The notes: generated by a model from the sequence alone, not told the origin. A stretch of DNA of 8,481 nucleotides from DSWT01 sp035415725 (GCA_035415725.1 DAOOGN010000125.1:1-8481), one strand, 5' to 3'. Shown: positions 1-6,405, numbered from the stretch's first letter. A program made the numbers and translations.

Positions 1-7
1 CGCTGGC

Positions 8-37
8 GGGGGAGAAGGGGGTTGGGGGATGAGAGGG
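8..37 (+). other. Putative G-quadruplex motif
   Basis: Four G runs (8-12, 17-21, 24-28, 35-37) are separated by loops of 4, 2 and 6 bases, which meets the usual G3+N1-7 rule for an intramolecular quadruplex on the + strand. Whether it folds or matters is unknown. Purine-rich runs of this kind can also be simple low-complexity intergenic sequence. Confidence 0.4.
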
Positions 38-90
38 TCAGCACCTGCCGAAGGGGTAACCTATTATGTGCCCTCCCCAAAGTCCCGTTC

Positions 91-109
91 GCCACCTGGC
101 AAAGGTGGC
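91..109. other. Perfect 7-bp stem-loop
   Basis: The arms gccacct (91-97) and aggtggc (103-109) are exact reverse complements around a 5-base loop. No T run follows on either strand, so a classical intrinsic terminator is not well supported. It could end transcription of a gene lying left of the window, or be part of the repeat that begins at 107. Confidence 0.4.
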
Positions 110-121
110 TGAATAGTTACC
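107..121 (+). repeat. 15-base direct repeat, copy 1
   Basis: The word ggctgaatagttacc occurs here and again, perfectly, at 252-266. A 9/10 inverted version of its core (gtaactgttc) lies at 156-165. The spacing and mixed orientation suggest a small dispersed or composite intergenic repeat, not a coding relic. Confidence 0.6.
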
Positions 122-165
122 ACAAACCTACACTAATTTTTCAAATTCGTGAAAAGTAACTGTTC

Positions 166-248
166 AAGTGGGACGCACTTTTACACTTGATATGACAGTG
201 GAAAGCGCAAAAATCGCCATTTGAGCCTGGAATAAGTGCGCCCCACCT
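166..248. repeat. Imperfect inverted repeat (15-base arms)
   Basis: The arm at 166-180 matches the reverse complement of the arm at 234-248 in 13 of 15 positions, with 53 bases between. It sits between the two copies of the 15-base direct repeat. The whole stretch 107-266 may be one small non-autonomous repeat or a regulatory region; the sequence alone does not decide. Confidence 0.4.
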
Positions 249-251
249 CTA

Positions 252-266
252 GGCTGAATAGTTACC
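252..266 (+). repeat. 15-base direct repeat, copy 2
   Basis: This is a perfect second copy of ggctgaatagttacc. It lies 46 bases upstream of the ABC-F start codon, where it could overlap the promoter of that gene. Confidence 0.6.
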
Positions 267-300
267 GTGAAAATTCGCGCGGATTCGTGGTATATTCTCA

Positions 301-307
301 GGAGGGA
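301..307 (+). promoter_or_regulatory. Ribosome binding site of the ABC-F gene
   Basis: GGAGGGA is followed by a 5-base spacer and the ATG at 313. This is a strong Shine-Dalgarno sequence and fixes the start of the ABC-F gene. Confidence 0.8.
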
Positions 308-312
308 GAACA

Positions 313-1989
313 ATGAGTCAGATCATCATCAACATCGATAAGGTCACCTATCACCACGGCGCGCTGTTGGCGTTGGACAACATCACGTGGGAGATTCAGG
401 CCGGGCAGAAGATCGGCCTGGTCGGCACGAACGGCGCAGGAAAGTCCACGCTGCTGCGGGTGATCGCCGGGGAATTGCAACCCGACAGCGGTTATCTCAC
501 CCGGCATAAGACGCGCATCGGCTATCTGGCCCAAGAACCGCGCTTCGTCCCCGCCGCAGAGGGCGGCCCGCAGACAGTGTGGGAAGCAGCGTTGAGCGCC
601 AACGCCGACATCCAGCGCCTTGAAGCCGAAATGCGCCGCCTGGAAGCGCGCATGGGCGATCCCGCCGTCTACGAGGACGAACGCGAGTTCGCCCGCGTGC
701 TGGCGGCGCACACCCGCGCGCAGGAAGCCTTCGAGCAGTTGGACGGGTACCGCTACGAGAGCTATGCCAAGCAAGCGCTGCAAACCGTCGGCTTCGCCGA
801 GGCCGACTTCGACATGGCCGTGGCGGTGCTCTCCGGTGGACAGAAGAAGATGCTCGGTCTGGCCCAACTGCTCGCCATCCACTGCGACCTTCTGCTGCTG
901 GACGAACCCGACAATCACCTTGACCTGGTGGGCAAAGTCTACCTGGAACGCTTTATCCGCAGTTTCCCCGGCACGGTCATCATCGTCTCACACGACCGCT
1001 ATCTGCTGGACGAGGTCGCGGATCACATCGCCGAACTCGAAGATCGCCACCTGACGCTTTACCAGGGCAACTATTCGGCCTATTCCACCGCGAAGCAGTT
1101 GCGCCTACTGCGTCAACAACAGCTTTACGCCGCGCAACAGAAGGAAATCGCCCGCATCGAGGCGGCGATTGCGCGCTTCGAGTACTGGGCCAGCATCGTC
1201 ATCGACGAGCGCCACATCCGCCAGGCCCGCTCCCGTCAGAAGATGCTCGACCGGATGGACAAGATCGACAAGCCCATCTTCGAGCGCGGAAAGATGGGCT
1301 TGGAACTGAACGGCTGGCGCGGATCGAAGAAAGTCCTGGACATCGTCAACCTGGATAAGATTTTCGCTCCGCGCGGCGCGGAGACGGAGGACAAGATCGT
1401 GCTCCTCGGTCTCAATCTGCTGATCTGGCACGGGGAACGTGTCGGGCTTATCGGCGCGAACGGCAGTGGCAAGAGTGTGCTCTTCCGCTGCATCCTGGGA
1501 CAGGGACAGGAGGAGCCGACGGGCGGGGTCATCCAAATCGGTCCCAGTGTGCGGATCGGCTATTACGCGCAGCAACACGAGACGCTCGACCCCACCCACA
1601 CGCTCATCGAGGAAATCTGGGAGGCAAAGTCGATGTCGGAGCACGCGGCGGTGAATTTCTTGCGGCGCTTCCTCTTCCCCTACGAGCGGACACGGGACAC
1701 GGTGTCCACGCTTTCGGGCGGGGAGCGCAGTCGTTTGCAACTCGCCAAGCTGATGCTCTCGGAGGCCAATTTCCTCCTGCTCGACGAGCCGACGAACAAT
1801 CTCGATCTGCCGTCGTGCGAGGTGCTGGAACAGGCGCTGGAAGAGTTCGAGGGGACGGTGCTCGTTATCTCGCATGACCGCTATTTCCTCAACCGCATTG
1901 TAGACCGCCTGGTGGAACTGGAGAATGGCAGTCTGACGGAATACGCAGGCGACTTCACCTCCTACGCGCAGAAGAAGGGGATAAGCTGA
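313..1989 (+). CDS. ABC-F family ATPase (ribosome-associated, duplicated ATP-binding cassette)
   Basis: The 558-residue product has two ATP-binding cassettes and no membrane segment, which defines the ABC-F family of soluble ATPases. Known members (EttA, Uup, antibiotic-protection factors) bind the ribosomal E site. Cassette 1 shows Walker A GTNGAGKST (38-46), signature LSGGQ (173-177), Walker B with DEP (197-199) and switch His227. A basic, coiled-coil-like linker follows (about 260-325, rich in Arg, Gln and Lys). Cassette 2 shows Walker A GANGSGKS (381-388), signature LSGGE (467-471), Walker B DEPTNNLD (491-498) and His521. Both catalytic glutamates (198, 492) are present, so ATPase activity is expected. 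There is little sequence after the second cassette, so the C-terminal coiled-coil domain of Uup is missing. Cassette 1 reads DEPDNHLD where the family usually has DEPTNHLD. The sub-family (housekeeping or antibiotic resistance) cannot be set from sequence alone. The start is supported by the GGAGGGA site. Confidence 0.93.
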   Translation: MSQIIINIDKVTYHHGALLALDNITWEIQAGQKIGLVGTNGAGKSTLLRVIAGELQPDSGYLTRHKTRIGYLAQEPRFVPAAEGGPQTVWEAALSANADIQRLEAEMRRLEARMGDPAVYEDEREFARVLAAHTRAQEAFEQLDGYRYESYAKQALQTVGFAEADFDMAVAVLSGGQKKMLGLAQLLAIHCDLLLLDEPDNHLDLVGKVYLERFIRSFPGTVIIVSHDRYLLDEVADHIAELEDRHLTLYQGNYSAYSTAKQLRLLRQQQLYAAQQKEIARIEAAIARFEYWASIVIDERHIRQARSRQKMLDRMDKIDKPIFERGKMGLELNGWRGSKKVLDIVNLDKIFAPRGAETEDKIVLLGLNLLIWHGERVGLIGANGSGKSVLFRCILGQGQEEPTGGVIQIGPSVRIGYYAQQHETLDPTHTLIEEIWEAKSMSEHAAVNFLRRFLFPYERTRDTVSTLSGGERSRLQLAKLMLSEANFLLLDEPTNNLDLPSCEVLEQALEEFEGTVLVISHDRYFLNRIVDRLVELENGSLTEYAGDFTSYAQKKGIS

Positions 1990-2190
1990 TGGAGAGGACT
2001 GACGCAAGCCCGGCTCAAAGCAAGCGGCGGAGAGTTTGTCGTGACGCCTTCAAGTGTCTCGCTGTGGGCGGTCTCCGATCGGGCCACCGCCTGGCCCTAT
2101 ATCCCTGGACAGTTGCGCAATAGCAAAGTCCGAGTACACTTCTTACCGGGAGCTGAATGCCGATTCGTAATTCGCTCATTCGCTGATGCT
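1990..2190 (+). promoter_or_regulatory. Leader of the channel-like gene, possible promoter
   Basis: No conserved protein is apparent here, although the frame is open upstream to a GTG at 2041. A weak promoter-like pair lies at 2113-2118 (ttgcgc) and 2135-2140 (tacact) with a 16-base gap. From about 2156 the word attcg or a close variant recurs at 2156, 2163, 2170, 2178 and 2186, a spacing of 7 to 8 bases, ending directly at the preferred ATG (2191). Independent transcription of the channel gene is possible but not shown. Confidence 0.35.
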
Positions 2191-3966
2191 ATGAAAACGC
2201 GCCGACAACATCGACGAAAAACCACAGCTACCCGCCGGGTGGGTGTCCGCTGGTGGCGGCAATTCTGCCAAGACCTGCGGGTGTTCACGCGCCTGTTCCC
2301 GTGGAAGGTAAGCGCCGTCCTGCTGGTGGGCGTTGCGCTTACCGCCGCGCTCTTCGAGCAGACCTACAATCACGTCCTCATGGCCGGCGATACCCCCATT
2401 ACCTATGTCAAAGCGGTGTACGCCGTGCTGAATATGGTCGCGTTTCAGGTGACGTTTGCCGATATGCCGGATAGCCCCGCCCTCGACATTTACTTCGTGA
2501 TCGTGCCGCTCATCGGCATCCCGTTGCTGCTGGCCTTCGGGTTGAACATTCTCAATATCCTGCGCATCTTCTTCGTGCGCGGCGAGCGCGGGCCGGTGTG
2601 GCAGGAGGCGCTGGCAGCGACGGTCGAACGTCCCATCGTCGTCTGCGGCCTGGGACGGGTGGGCTATCGCATCGCCCAGCAACTGCTCGACATGGGACAG
2701 CCGGTTGTGGGCATCGATGCGACCCCCTCACCGCTGATCGACGTCCTCCTCGAACGCGGCATGCCCTGCATCACCGGCGACATCCATAATCCGGAGGCAC
2801 TGCAGCGGGCCGGCATCTCGCGCGCGCAGGCGGCCATCGTCTGCACCAACCAGGACCTCGTGAACATCGAGGCCGTCTTCCACATCCGCGAGATGAACCC
2901 GCAGGCGCGCATTGTCCTGCGCCTCTTCGAGGACAGCATCGCCGATGAGATTCAGGAGACGTTCAACGTGAAGGCCGTCATCAGTCGCTCGGCAGTGGCG
3001 GCGGCAGCCTTCGCCCACGCGGCGATGGGTCTGGAAGTTCTGGAAACTTTCACTCTCAAGAAGCATACCTATTTCCTGACCCGGCTCACGCTCGCGCCGA
3101 CCTCCCCCATGGTGGGTAGCATCCTCGGCGCAACGGCGGAGGCCGCCGATGTGACCATCATTTGTCTGGAGCGCGAGGGGCAGATGTGCGTCGAGCCGCA
3201 GGCCGAGACGGTGTTGCACGCCGGCGATACCCTTTTCACCTTCGCCGAGATGGGACGCGCCGGCGAATTGGCGCGCCAACGCCAAAGCGCGTCCGCAGCC
3301 GGACCGATCTTCGTGTGCGGCATCCAACATACGGGCTATCGCGTGGTCAACACGCTGGTGGATTTGCACCAGCCGGTCGTGGCGCTCGATTTCGCATCCG
3401 ATGTGCTGGCGGAACAATTACGCGCCCGCGGCGTGCCGGTGTTCTACGGCAATTTCCGGCAAGCGGCGACGCTGACGCAAGCAGGCATCCACACGGCCGA
3501 CGCTCTCATCGCGTGCAGTGAAGATGACATGATAAACTTCGAGACGGTGTTGCGCGCCCGTGAGCTTGTCCCTGACCTGCGCGTGGTGATGCGCATCTTC
3601 GAGGAGTCGCTGGGGGAAAAGCTCCAACAGGCCTTCACCATCAATGCCATCTACAGCACCTCGGCGATTGCCGCGCCGCTGTTTGTGACGGAGGCGCTGA
3701 ACGCCTACCTCGTCCAACCGGTGAGCATCAGCGATACGCAGTTGGGCGTTCCCTTATTTATCGCGCACCTCACCGTCGCGCCGCACTCGCGGCTGGACCG
3801 CGTTGCCATCGCCGATCTCACCCGCGAGGCCGACTTGACCGTGCTATTGCACATCGGTGGGGACGATGTCCACATTCCGCCGGATCCGGCCTGCGTCCTC
3901 GCGCCCGACGACGAAATCGTCGTCCTGGCATCCGAGGAAAAGCTGCGTCCATTGAAAATAGGCTGA
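2191..3966 (+). CDS. Channel-like membrane protein with two RCK (TrkA-N/TrkA-C) domains
   Basis: With the ATG at 2191 the product has 591 residues. A basic, Arg-rich N-terminus leads to a first membrane helix (about 38-58), a hydrophobic re-entrant-like segment (about 72-93) and a second membrane helix (about 100-124). Two RCK modules fill the cytoplasm: RCK1 with GLGRVG (153-158) and the strand-2 acidic residue Asp176, then a TrkA-C-like part (about 285-355); RCK2 (about 372-500) and a second TrkA-C-like part (about 508-587). This is the layout of ligand-gated K+ channels of the MthK/Kch kind. However, the pore segment (VAFQVTFADMP) has no TVGYG-like filter, so K+ selectivity is doubtful. 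RCK2 has GIQHTG in place of GxGxxG, so nucleotide binding may be limited to RCK1. A GTG at 2041 with a GGAG-like site could add 50 residues. I prefer 2191 because the extra residues look non-domain and the phased leader ends there. Confidence 0.8.
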   Translation: MKTRRQHRRKTTATRRVGVRWWRQFCQDLRVFTRLFPWKVSAVLLVGVALTAALFEQTYNHVLMAGDTPITYVKAVYAVLNMVAFQVTFADMPDSPALDIYFVIVPLIGIPLLLAFGLNILNILRIFFVRGERGPVWQEALAATVERPIVVCGLGRVGYRIAQQLLDMGQPVVGIDATPSPLIDVLLERGMPCITGDIHNPEALQRAGISRAQAAIVCTNQDLVNIEAVFHIREMNPQARIVLRLFEDSIADEIQETFNVKAVISRSAVAAAAFAHAAMGLEVLETFTLKKHTYFLTRLTLAPTSPMVGSILGATAEAADVTIICLEREGQMCVEPQAETVLHAGDTLFTFAEMGRAGELARQRQSASAAGPIFVCGIQHTGYRVVNTLVDLHQPVVALDFASDVLAEQLRARGVPVFYGNFRQAATLTQAGIHTADALIACSEDDMINFETVLRARELVPDLRVVMRIFEESLGEKLQQAFTINAIYSTSAIAAPLFVTEALNAYLVQPVSISDTQLGVPLFIAHLTVAPHSRLDRVAIADLTREADLTVLLHIGGDDVHIPPDPACVLAPDDEIVVLASEEKLRPLKIG

Positions 3967-3984
3967 TTGAAGATGAGGAGAGTT

Positions 3985-4052
3985 AACGATCTTCGACTTT
4001 GGACTAGCGACTGCAAGACTCATGACTACAAGACTGACAACTGAGGACTACT
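3985..4052 (+). promoter_or_regulatory. Low-complexity leader with phased GACT words
   Basis: The tetramer gact begins at 3995, 4002, 4009, 4017, 4024, 4032 and 4046, with a degenerate aact at 4039. The steps are therefore 7, 7, 8, 7, 8, 7 and 7 bases. Within it gactgcaagact (4009-4020) and gactacaagact (4024-4035) differ at one base. The array runs into the ribosome binding site TGAGGA (4042-4047), which lies 5 bases before the ATG at 4053. It may be a decayed tandem repeat; a regulatory role is only a guess. Confidence 0.5.
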
Positions 4053-5228
4053 ATGAAAAAAGGCATACATACCACGGCGATTCATACCGGCATGGAACTC
4101 GAGCCGCGCGACGTGACGCCGTCGATTCACATGGCGAACACGTACCTTTTCGAGAGCGCGGAGGAAGCCGCCCACGCCTTCGAGGCGGAAGACCAGCCCA
4201 TCTACACACGCTGGGGCAATCCAACGATTGAGGTGCTGGAGCGCAAAATTGCGGCGCTGGAAGGGGCGGAAAAGGCCGTGGCGACGGCTTCAGGCATGGC
4301 GGCGGTCAGTGCAGCCCTGCTCACGGCGTTGCCAGATGACGGTAAGAGACACGTTGTCGCCACGACCGGGCTATACAGCGGCACGTACCACTTCGTCACC
4401 CAAGACCTGCCAGGCTTCGGCATCGAGACGACGCTGGCAGAAGCCACCGATCCGGCGGCGTTCGAGGCGGCCATCCGCCCCGAAACCCGCGCTATCTATC
4501 TGGAAACGCCGGGAAATCCCACTCTGGCATTGAACGACATTGCCGCCATCGCCGGCATTGCTCGCGCGCGCGGCATTCTCACGATCATCGACAATACCTT
4601 TGCCACACCGGTCAACCAGCGACCCATCGACCTGGGCATCGACGTCGTGGTTCATTCGGCGACGAAGTTCCTCGGCGGGCACGGCGACGCGATGGGCGGC
4701 GCCGTCGCGGGGCCGGCGGACTTTGTCAAGCGCGTGTTGCAGGGGCCGATCCGCAACTTCGGCGGCTGCATCAGTCCGTTCAATGCGTGGCTCATCGCGC
4801 GGGGGATCACGACGCTGCCGCTGCGGATAGAACGTCACAACGCCACCAGCCTGCGCGTCGCCACGTGGCTAGGCGAACACCCGGCGGTAGCCTGGGTACG
4901 CTATCCCTGGCATCCGGCGCACCCGCAATACGATCTGGCGCGACGGCAAATGCCCGGCGGCGGAGGAGGCGTCGTCGTCTTCGAGCTGAAGGGCGGCTTT
5001 GAAGCCGGGGCACGTTTGCTCAATCGCGTGCGGCTTTGTGCGCTCACTGTCAGCCTGGGGGACGTGCGCACGCTCATCACCCACCCCGCCAGCACCACCC
5101 ATCGCAGCGTTCCACGCGAAGCCCGGCTCGCTGCCGGCATCGGCGACGGGCTGGTGCGATTGGCGGTGGGGTTGGAAGATGTAGAGGACATCATCGCGGA
5201 TTTGGAGCAGGCGTTGGAAGCGGGATAG
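4053..5228 (+). CDS. PLP-dependent Cys/Met transsulfuration enzyme (cystathionine/methionine gamma-lyase family)
   Basis: The 391-residue protein has the full set of marks of the Cys/Met metabolism PLP family: YTRWGNPT (51-58, phosphate contacts from the neighbouring subunit), SGM (80-82, PLP phosphate loop), Tyr108 in the position that stacks on the cofactor, Asp180 in IIDNTF (pyridine nitrogen), the Schiff-base lysine Lys205 in HSATKFLGGH, SLG (334-336), HPASTTH (344-350) and Arg369 in the C-terminal LVRLAVGLED stretch (substrate carboxylate). Length is normal for the family. Members act on cystathionine, methionine, cysteine or O-acetyl/succinyl-homoserine as cytosolic tetramers. The cysteine that marks classical methionine gamma-lyase (YGCT) is replaced (YSGT, 108-111), so cystathionine gamma-lyase or synthase, or a sulfhydrylase, is as likely as methionine lyase. 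TGAGGA lies 5 bases before the ATG. Six T residues directly follow the stop, without a clear stem before them. Confidence 0.88.
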   Translation: MKKGIHTTAIHTGMELEPRDVTPSIHMANTYLFESAEEAAHAFEAEDQPIYTRWGNPTIEVLERKIAALEGAEKAVATASGMAAVSAALLTALPDDGKRHVVATTGLYSGTYHFVTQDLPGFGIETTLAEATDPAAFEAAIRPETRAIYLETPGNPTLALNDIAAIAGIARARGILTIIDNTFATPVNQRPIDLGIDVVVHSATKFLGGHGDAMGGAVAGPADFVKRVLQGPIRNFGGCISPFNAWLIARGITTLPLRIERHNATSLRVATWLGEHPAVAWVRYPWHPAHPQYDLARRQMPGGGGGVVVFELKGGFEAGARLLNRVRLCALTVSLGDVRTLITHPASTTHRSVPREARLAAGIGDGLVRLAVGLEDVEDIIADLEQALEAG

Positions 5229-5256
5229 TTTTTTGCAACCTTGTCTCAATCGGCCT

Positions 5257-5382
5257 GCCTGACGACCTTGTTTCACCCGCGCGGCGGAGGCGGCGTAGTA
5301 CCTGCGAGAGCAGACCCCTGCGCGCGCGTTTCCCCGCCCACGGCACGCTGCCTGCCCCCATCCACTTCAAGTGCTGTGGGAC
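5257..5382 (-). repeat. Putative attC site C (last of the array)
   Basis: On the - strand it would run from an R''-like GTCCCAC (5382-5376) to an R'-like GTCAGGC (5263-5257), 126 bases, close to the 124 bases of the middle site. Near its centre it holds the 17-base word shared with the right-edge element (5300-5316), at 37 bases from the core G compared with 36 there. Inner CTTG words on the two arms could form the L boxes. Both heptamers depart from consensus by one base, so this is the weakest of the three by core sequence and is supported mainly by its similarity to the right-edge site. Confidence 0.45.
5300..5316 (+). repeat. 17-base direct repeat, copy 1
   Basis: acctgcgagagcagacc is identical to 8408-8424, and weaker similarity continues for about 20 bases to the right of both copies. 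Its centre can form a small CTGC-GAGA-GCAG hairpin (5302-5313) with a GNRA-type loop on the + strand. Both copies lie near the middle of a putative attC site. Confidence 0.75.
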
Positions 5383-5388
5383 GGCGGC

Positions 5389-6177
5389 CTACTGAGAAAA
5401 CTTATATCCGATCAAGATTTCACGACTACCAAATGGCGTACCACTATGATCCGTAACCCGCTTCACAATTCCCACACCTGGACAATACCACGTCGCATCC
5501 CAATTCCCACCGATCACCTCAGTCATCCGATAACATTCCTCAAAATCCCCAGCCGGCACATCTTGTGGATTCTCTTGTTCAACCTTGCGCAGCATAGAGT
5601 CAACCTCGTCATGCGGATAAGCCTCGGCCATCTCTGCAGTCAGATACCACTGCGCTCCTTCGAACAAGGGAAAAACCAGCTCTCTTATACCACGCTCGGG
5701 CAACCGGTATATTTCCATCCTCTGCTGCTGATAAATCGTCTGACCATCGATAGCATACCAATAATAGTCCGGCTCTTGCGAGGCTAGCCGATCGCACCAG
5801 TTTTCTGGAATTTCTCGCCATTCCTCAGGACAAGACTTCAACTCCTCATACCGAGCGATCTGAAAAACGGGATACGGCCTGAGTTCTGAGTGCAAGATAT
5901 CAACTACTGTTTCTGTCACAATGTACGTTGCCGTCAAAACGCCAGACTGATTAAACCCCTGATAGAAGGTTCCTGAATAGACCCAAGTGTTCTCCACGGC
6001 GAGCGGGAAATCTACCTCCCGTTGATCTTCGACCGATGGACCTGATCCATCCGTCATAGTGGATGAGTTCGTCGCCTGGGAGGGATTGGTAGTTCTCTGA
6101 ACCCTACAAGTAGCCAGAATGAATGTGAGTAAACCAAGACCAACGGCTAAAATCCAAACCTTCGAACCCCTTTTCAT
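5389..6177 (-). CDS. Putative lipoprotein of unknown function
   Basis: The 262-residue product begins with a basic start (MKRGSK), a hydrophobic segment (about 7-23) and Cys24 in LATC, which resembles a lipobox although Thr at -1 is unusual. A low-complexity Thr/Ser/Asn spacer (about 28-50) follows, then a soluble domain with FPLAVENTW (57-65), FPLFEGAQW (169-177) and a WYCPGVGIVKR stretch (230-240). This resembles unnamed exported proteins with an FPL..G..W and a PGVG(I/L)VK motif. Four further cysteines (116, 128, 215, 232) may form disulfides outside the membrane. I do not recognise a function. The start is fixed by GGAGG 7 bases before the ATG. The base composition differs from neighbours: the 60 bases from 5881 contain 25 G+C, those from 2641 contain 40. 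It is the only gene of the putative cassette 2, 41 bases after the core site. Confidence 0.75.
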   Translation of the reverse strand: MKRGSKVWILAVGLGLLTFILATCRVQRTTNPSQATNSSTMTDGSGPSVEDQREVDFPLAVENTWVYSGTFYQGFNQSGVLTATYIVTETVVDILHSELRPYPVFQIARYEELKSCPEEWREIPENWCDRLASQEPDYYWYAIDGQTIYQQQRMEIYRLPERGIRELVFPLFEGAQWYLTAEMAEAYPHDEVDSMLRKVEQENPQDVPAGDFEECYRMTEVIGGNWDATWYCPGVGIVKRVTDHSGTPFGSREILIGYKFSQ

Positions 6178-6184
6178 TATCCAA

Positions 6185-6189
6185 CCTCC
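6185..6189 (-). promoter_or_regulatory. Ribosome binding site of the lipoprotein gene
   Basis: On the - strand GGAGG is followed by a 7-base spacer and the ATG at 6177. It fixes the start of the lipoprotein gene and lies only 23 bases after the putative core site, leaving no room for a promoter within the cassette. Confidence 0.8.
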
Positions 6190-6211
6190 GACTGCAAATT
6201 GATGAGCTGCC

Positions 6212-6335
6212 GCTCAACGGCCTGGGTAAGCCCTGCCGCCCGTCCTTCGCTGACCCAACCACCTTCGCCAGAAAGCATAATCGCAAGCCGTTTGCCCGCC
6301 GCTGAGGCCGGCGTCGGCCTCACCTGGTGTTAGCC
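6212..6335 (-). repeat. Putative attC site B (between the two cassette genes)
   Basis: On the - strand it runs from R'' GGCTAAC (6335-6329) to R' GTTGAGC (6218-6212), 124 bases, inside the known attC size range. The arms are imperfectly complementary beyond the heptamers: the inner words GGTGAGGCC on one arm and GGTAAGCCC (reverse complement of the other arm) can serve as L''/L'. It also contains a perfect 8-bp hairpin with a 4-base loop (6303-6322). R' fits GTTRRRY fully; R'' has one deviation. In cassette logic the R'' should match the start of its own cassette, and it does, over 16 bases at 8357-8372. Confidence 0.55.
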
Positions 6336-6344
6336 GCAGTTCGC
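6329..6344 (+). repeat. 16-base inverted repeat, left copy
   Basis: gttagccgcagttcgc is the exact reverse complement of 8357-8372. The two copies flank the RCC1-repeat gene with the GGCTAAC ends pointing outward. No matching target duplication is seen outside the copies (cctggt on the left, gaccac on the right). Confidence 0.85.
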
Positions 6345-6361
6345 CTTCGTTTGTCAACGAC

Positions 6362-6398
6362 GGGCAGCGGGACAGAGCAAAGACCCGCCCCGCTGCCC
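6362..6398 (-). terminator. Stem-loop downstream of the RCC1-repeat gene
   Basis: The arms gggcagcggg (6362-6371) and cccgctgccc (6389-6398) form a perfect 10-bp GC-rich stem with a 17-base loop, starting a few bases after the stop codon on the - strand. No T run follows, so it may act as an mRNA 3' stabiliser or a weak terminator. The loop contains GGGTCTTTGCTCT on the - strand, resembling the GGTCTGCTCT word in the 17-base repeat of the other two elements. Confidence 0.5.
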
Positions 6399-6405
6399 CC
6401 ACACT

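Larger units (their letters stand above)
1..312. other. Gene-free upstream region with repeats
   Basis: I see no convincing coding region in these bases. The stretch holds a cluster of four G runs (8-37), a perfect 7-bp hairpin (91-109), two copies of a 15-base word (107-121 and 252-266) and an imperfect inverted pair (166-180 with 234-248). Its middle part (about 120-240) is clearly more AT-rich than the genes that follow. It probably carries the promoter of the ABC-F gene. The only -10-like hexamer close to the start (tatatt, 291-296) would put the transcript start inside the ribosome binding site, so the real promoter is probably further upstream. Confidence 0.6.
5229..5388. other. Convergent intergenic region between PLP gene and cassette array
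   Basis: The + strand PLP gene and the - strand lipoprotein gene end here tail to tail. The first 28 bases carry a run of six T (5229-5234). The remainder (5257-5382) is the putative last attC-like element of the cassette array. No further gene is supported. Confidence 0.6.
5263..6217 (-). mobile_element. Putative gene cassette 2 (lipoprotein gene)
   Basis: If the core sites are real, recombination between G and TT puts the ends of this cassette at 6217 and 5263, about 955 bp, a common cassette size. It holds one gene that nearly fills it, in the usual cassette orientation (start near TTRRRY, stop near R''). The gene is visibly poorer in G+C than its neighbours, which fits independent acquisition. 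Confidence 0.45.

Noticed and set aside
291..296. tatatt as the -10 box of the ABC-F gene
   Set aside because: Transcription would start at about 303, inside the ribosome binding site, and the -35 region (268-273, tgaaaa) is a poor match.
1105..2007. A long open frame of 300 codons on the - strand, antisense to the ABC-F gene
   Set aside because: It is fully covered by the well-supported ABC-F gene, its translation shows no recognisable domain, and long antisense frames are expected in GC-rich genes.
2041..2190. GTG start at 2041 for the channel-like gene, with a GGAG-like site upstream
   Set aside because: Kept as an alternative only. The 50 extra residues have no domain character, and the phased leader ends directly at the ATG at 2191, which starts a typical basic N-terminus.
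5229..5234. T run after the PLP gene as an intrinsic terminator
   Set aside because: No GC-rich stem precedes the T run, so the terminator is not supported.
6214..6402. Small open frame on the - strand in the gap between the two cassette genes
   Set aside because: It lies across the stem-loop and the putative attC element, its translation is low in information, and it has no convincing ribosome binding site.
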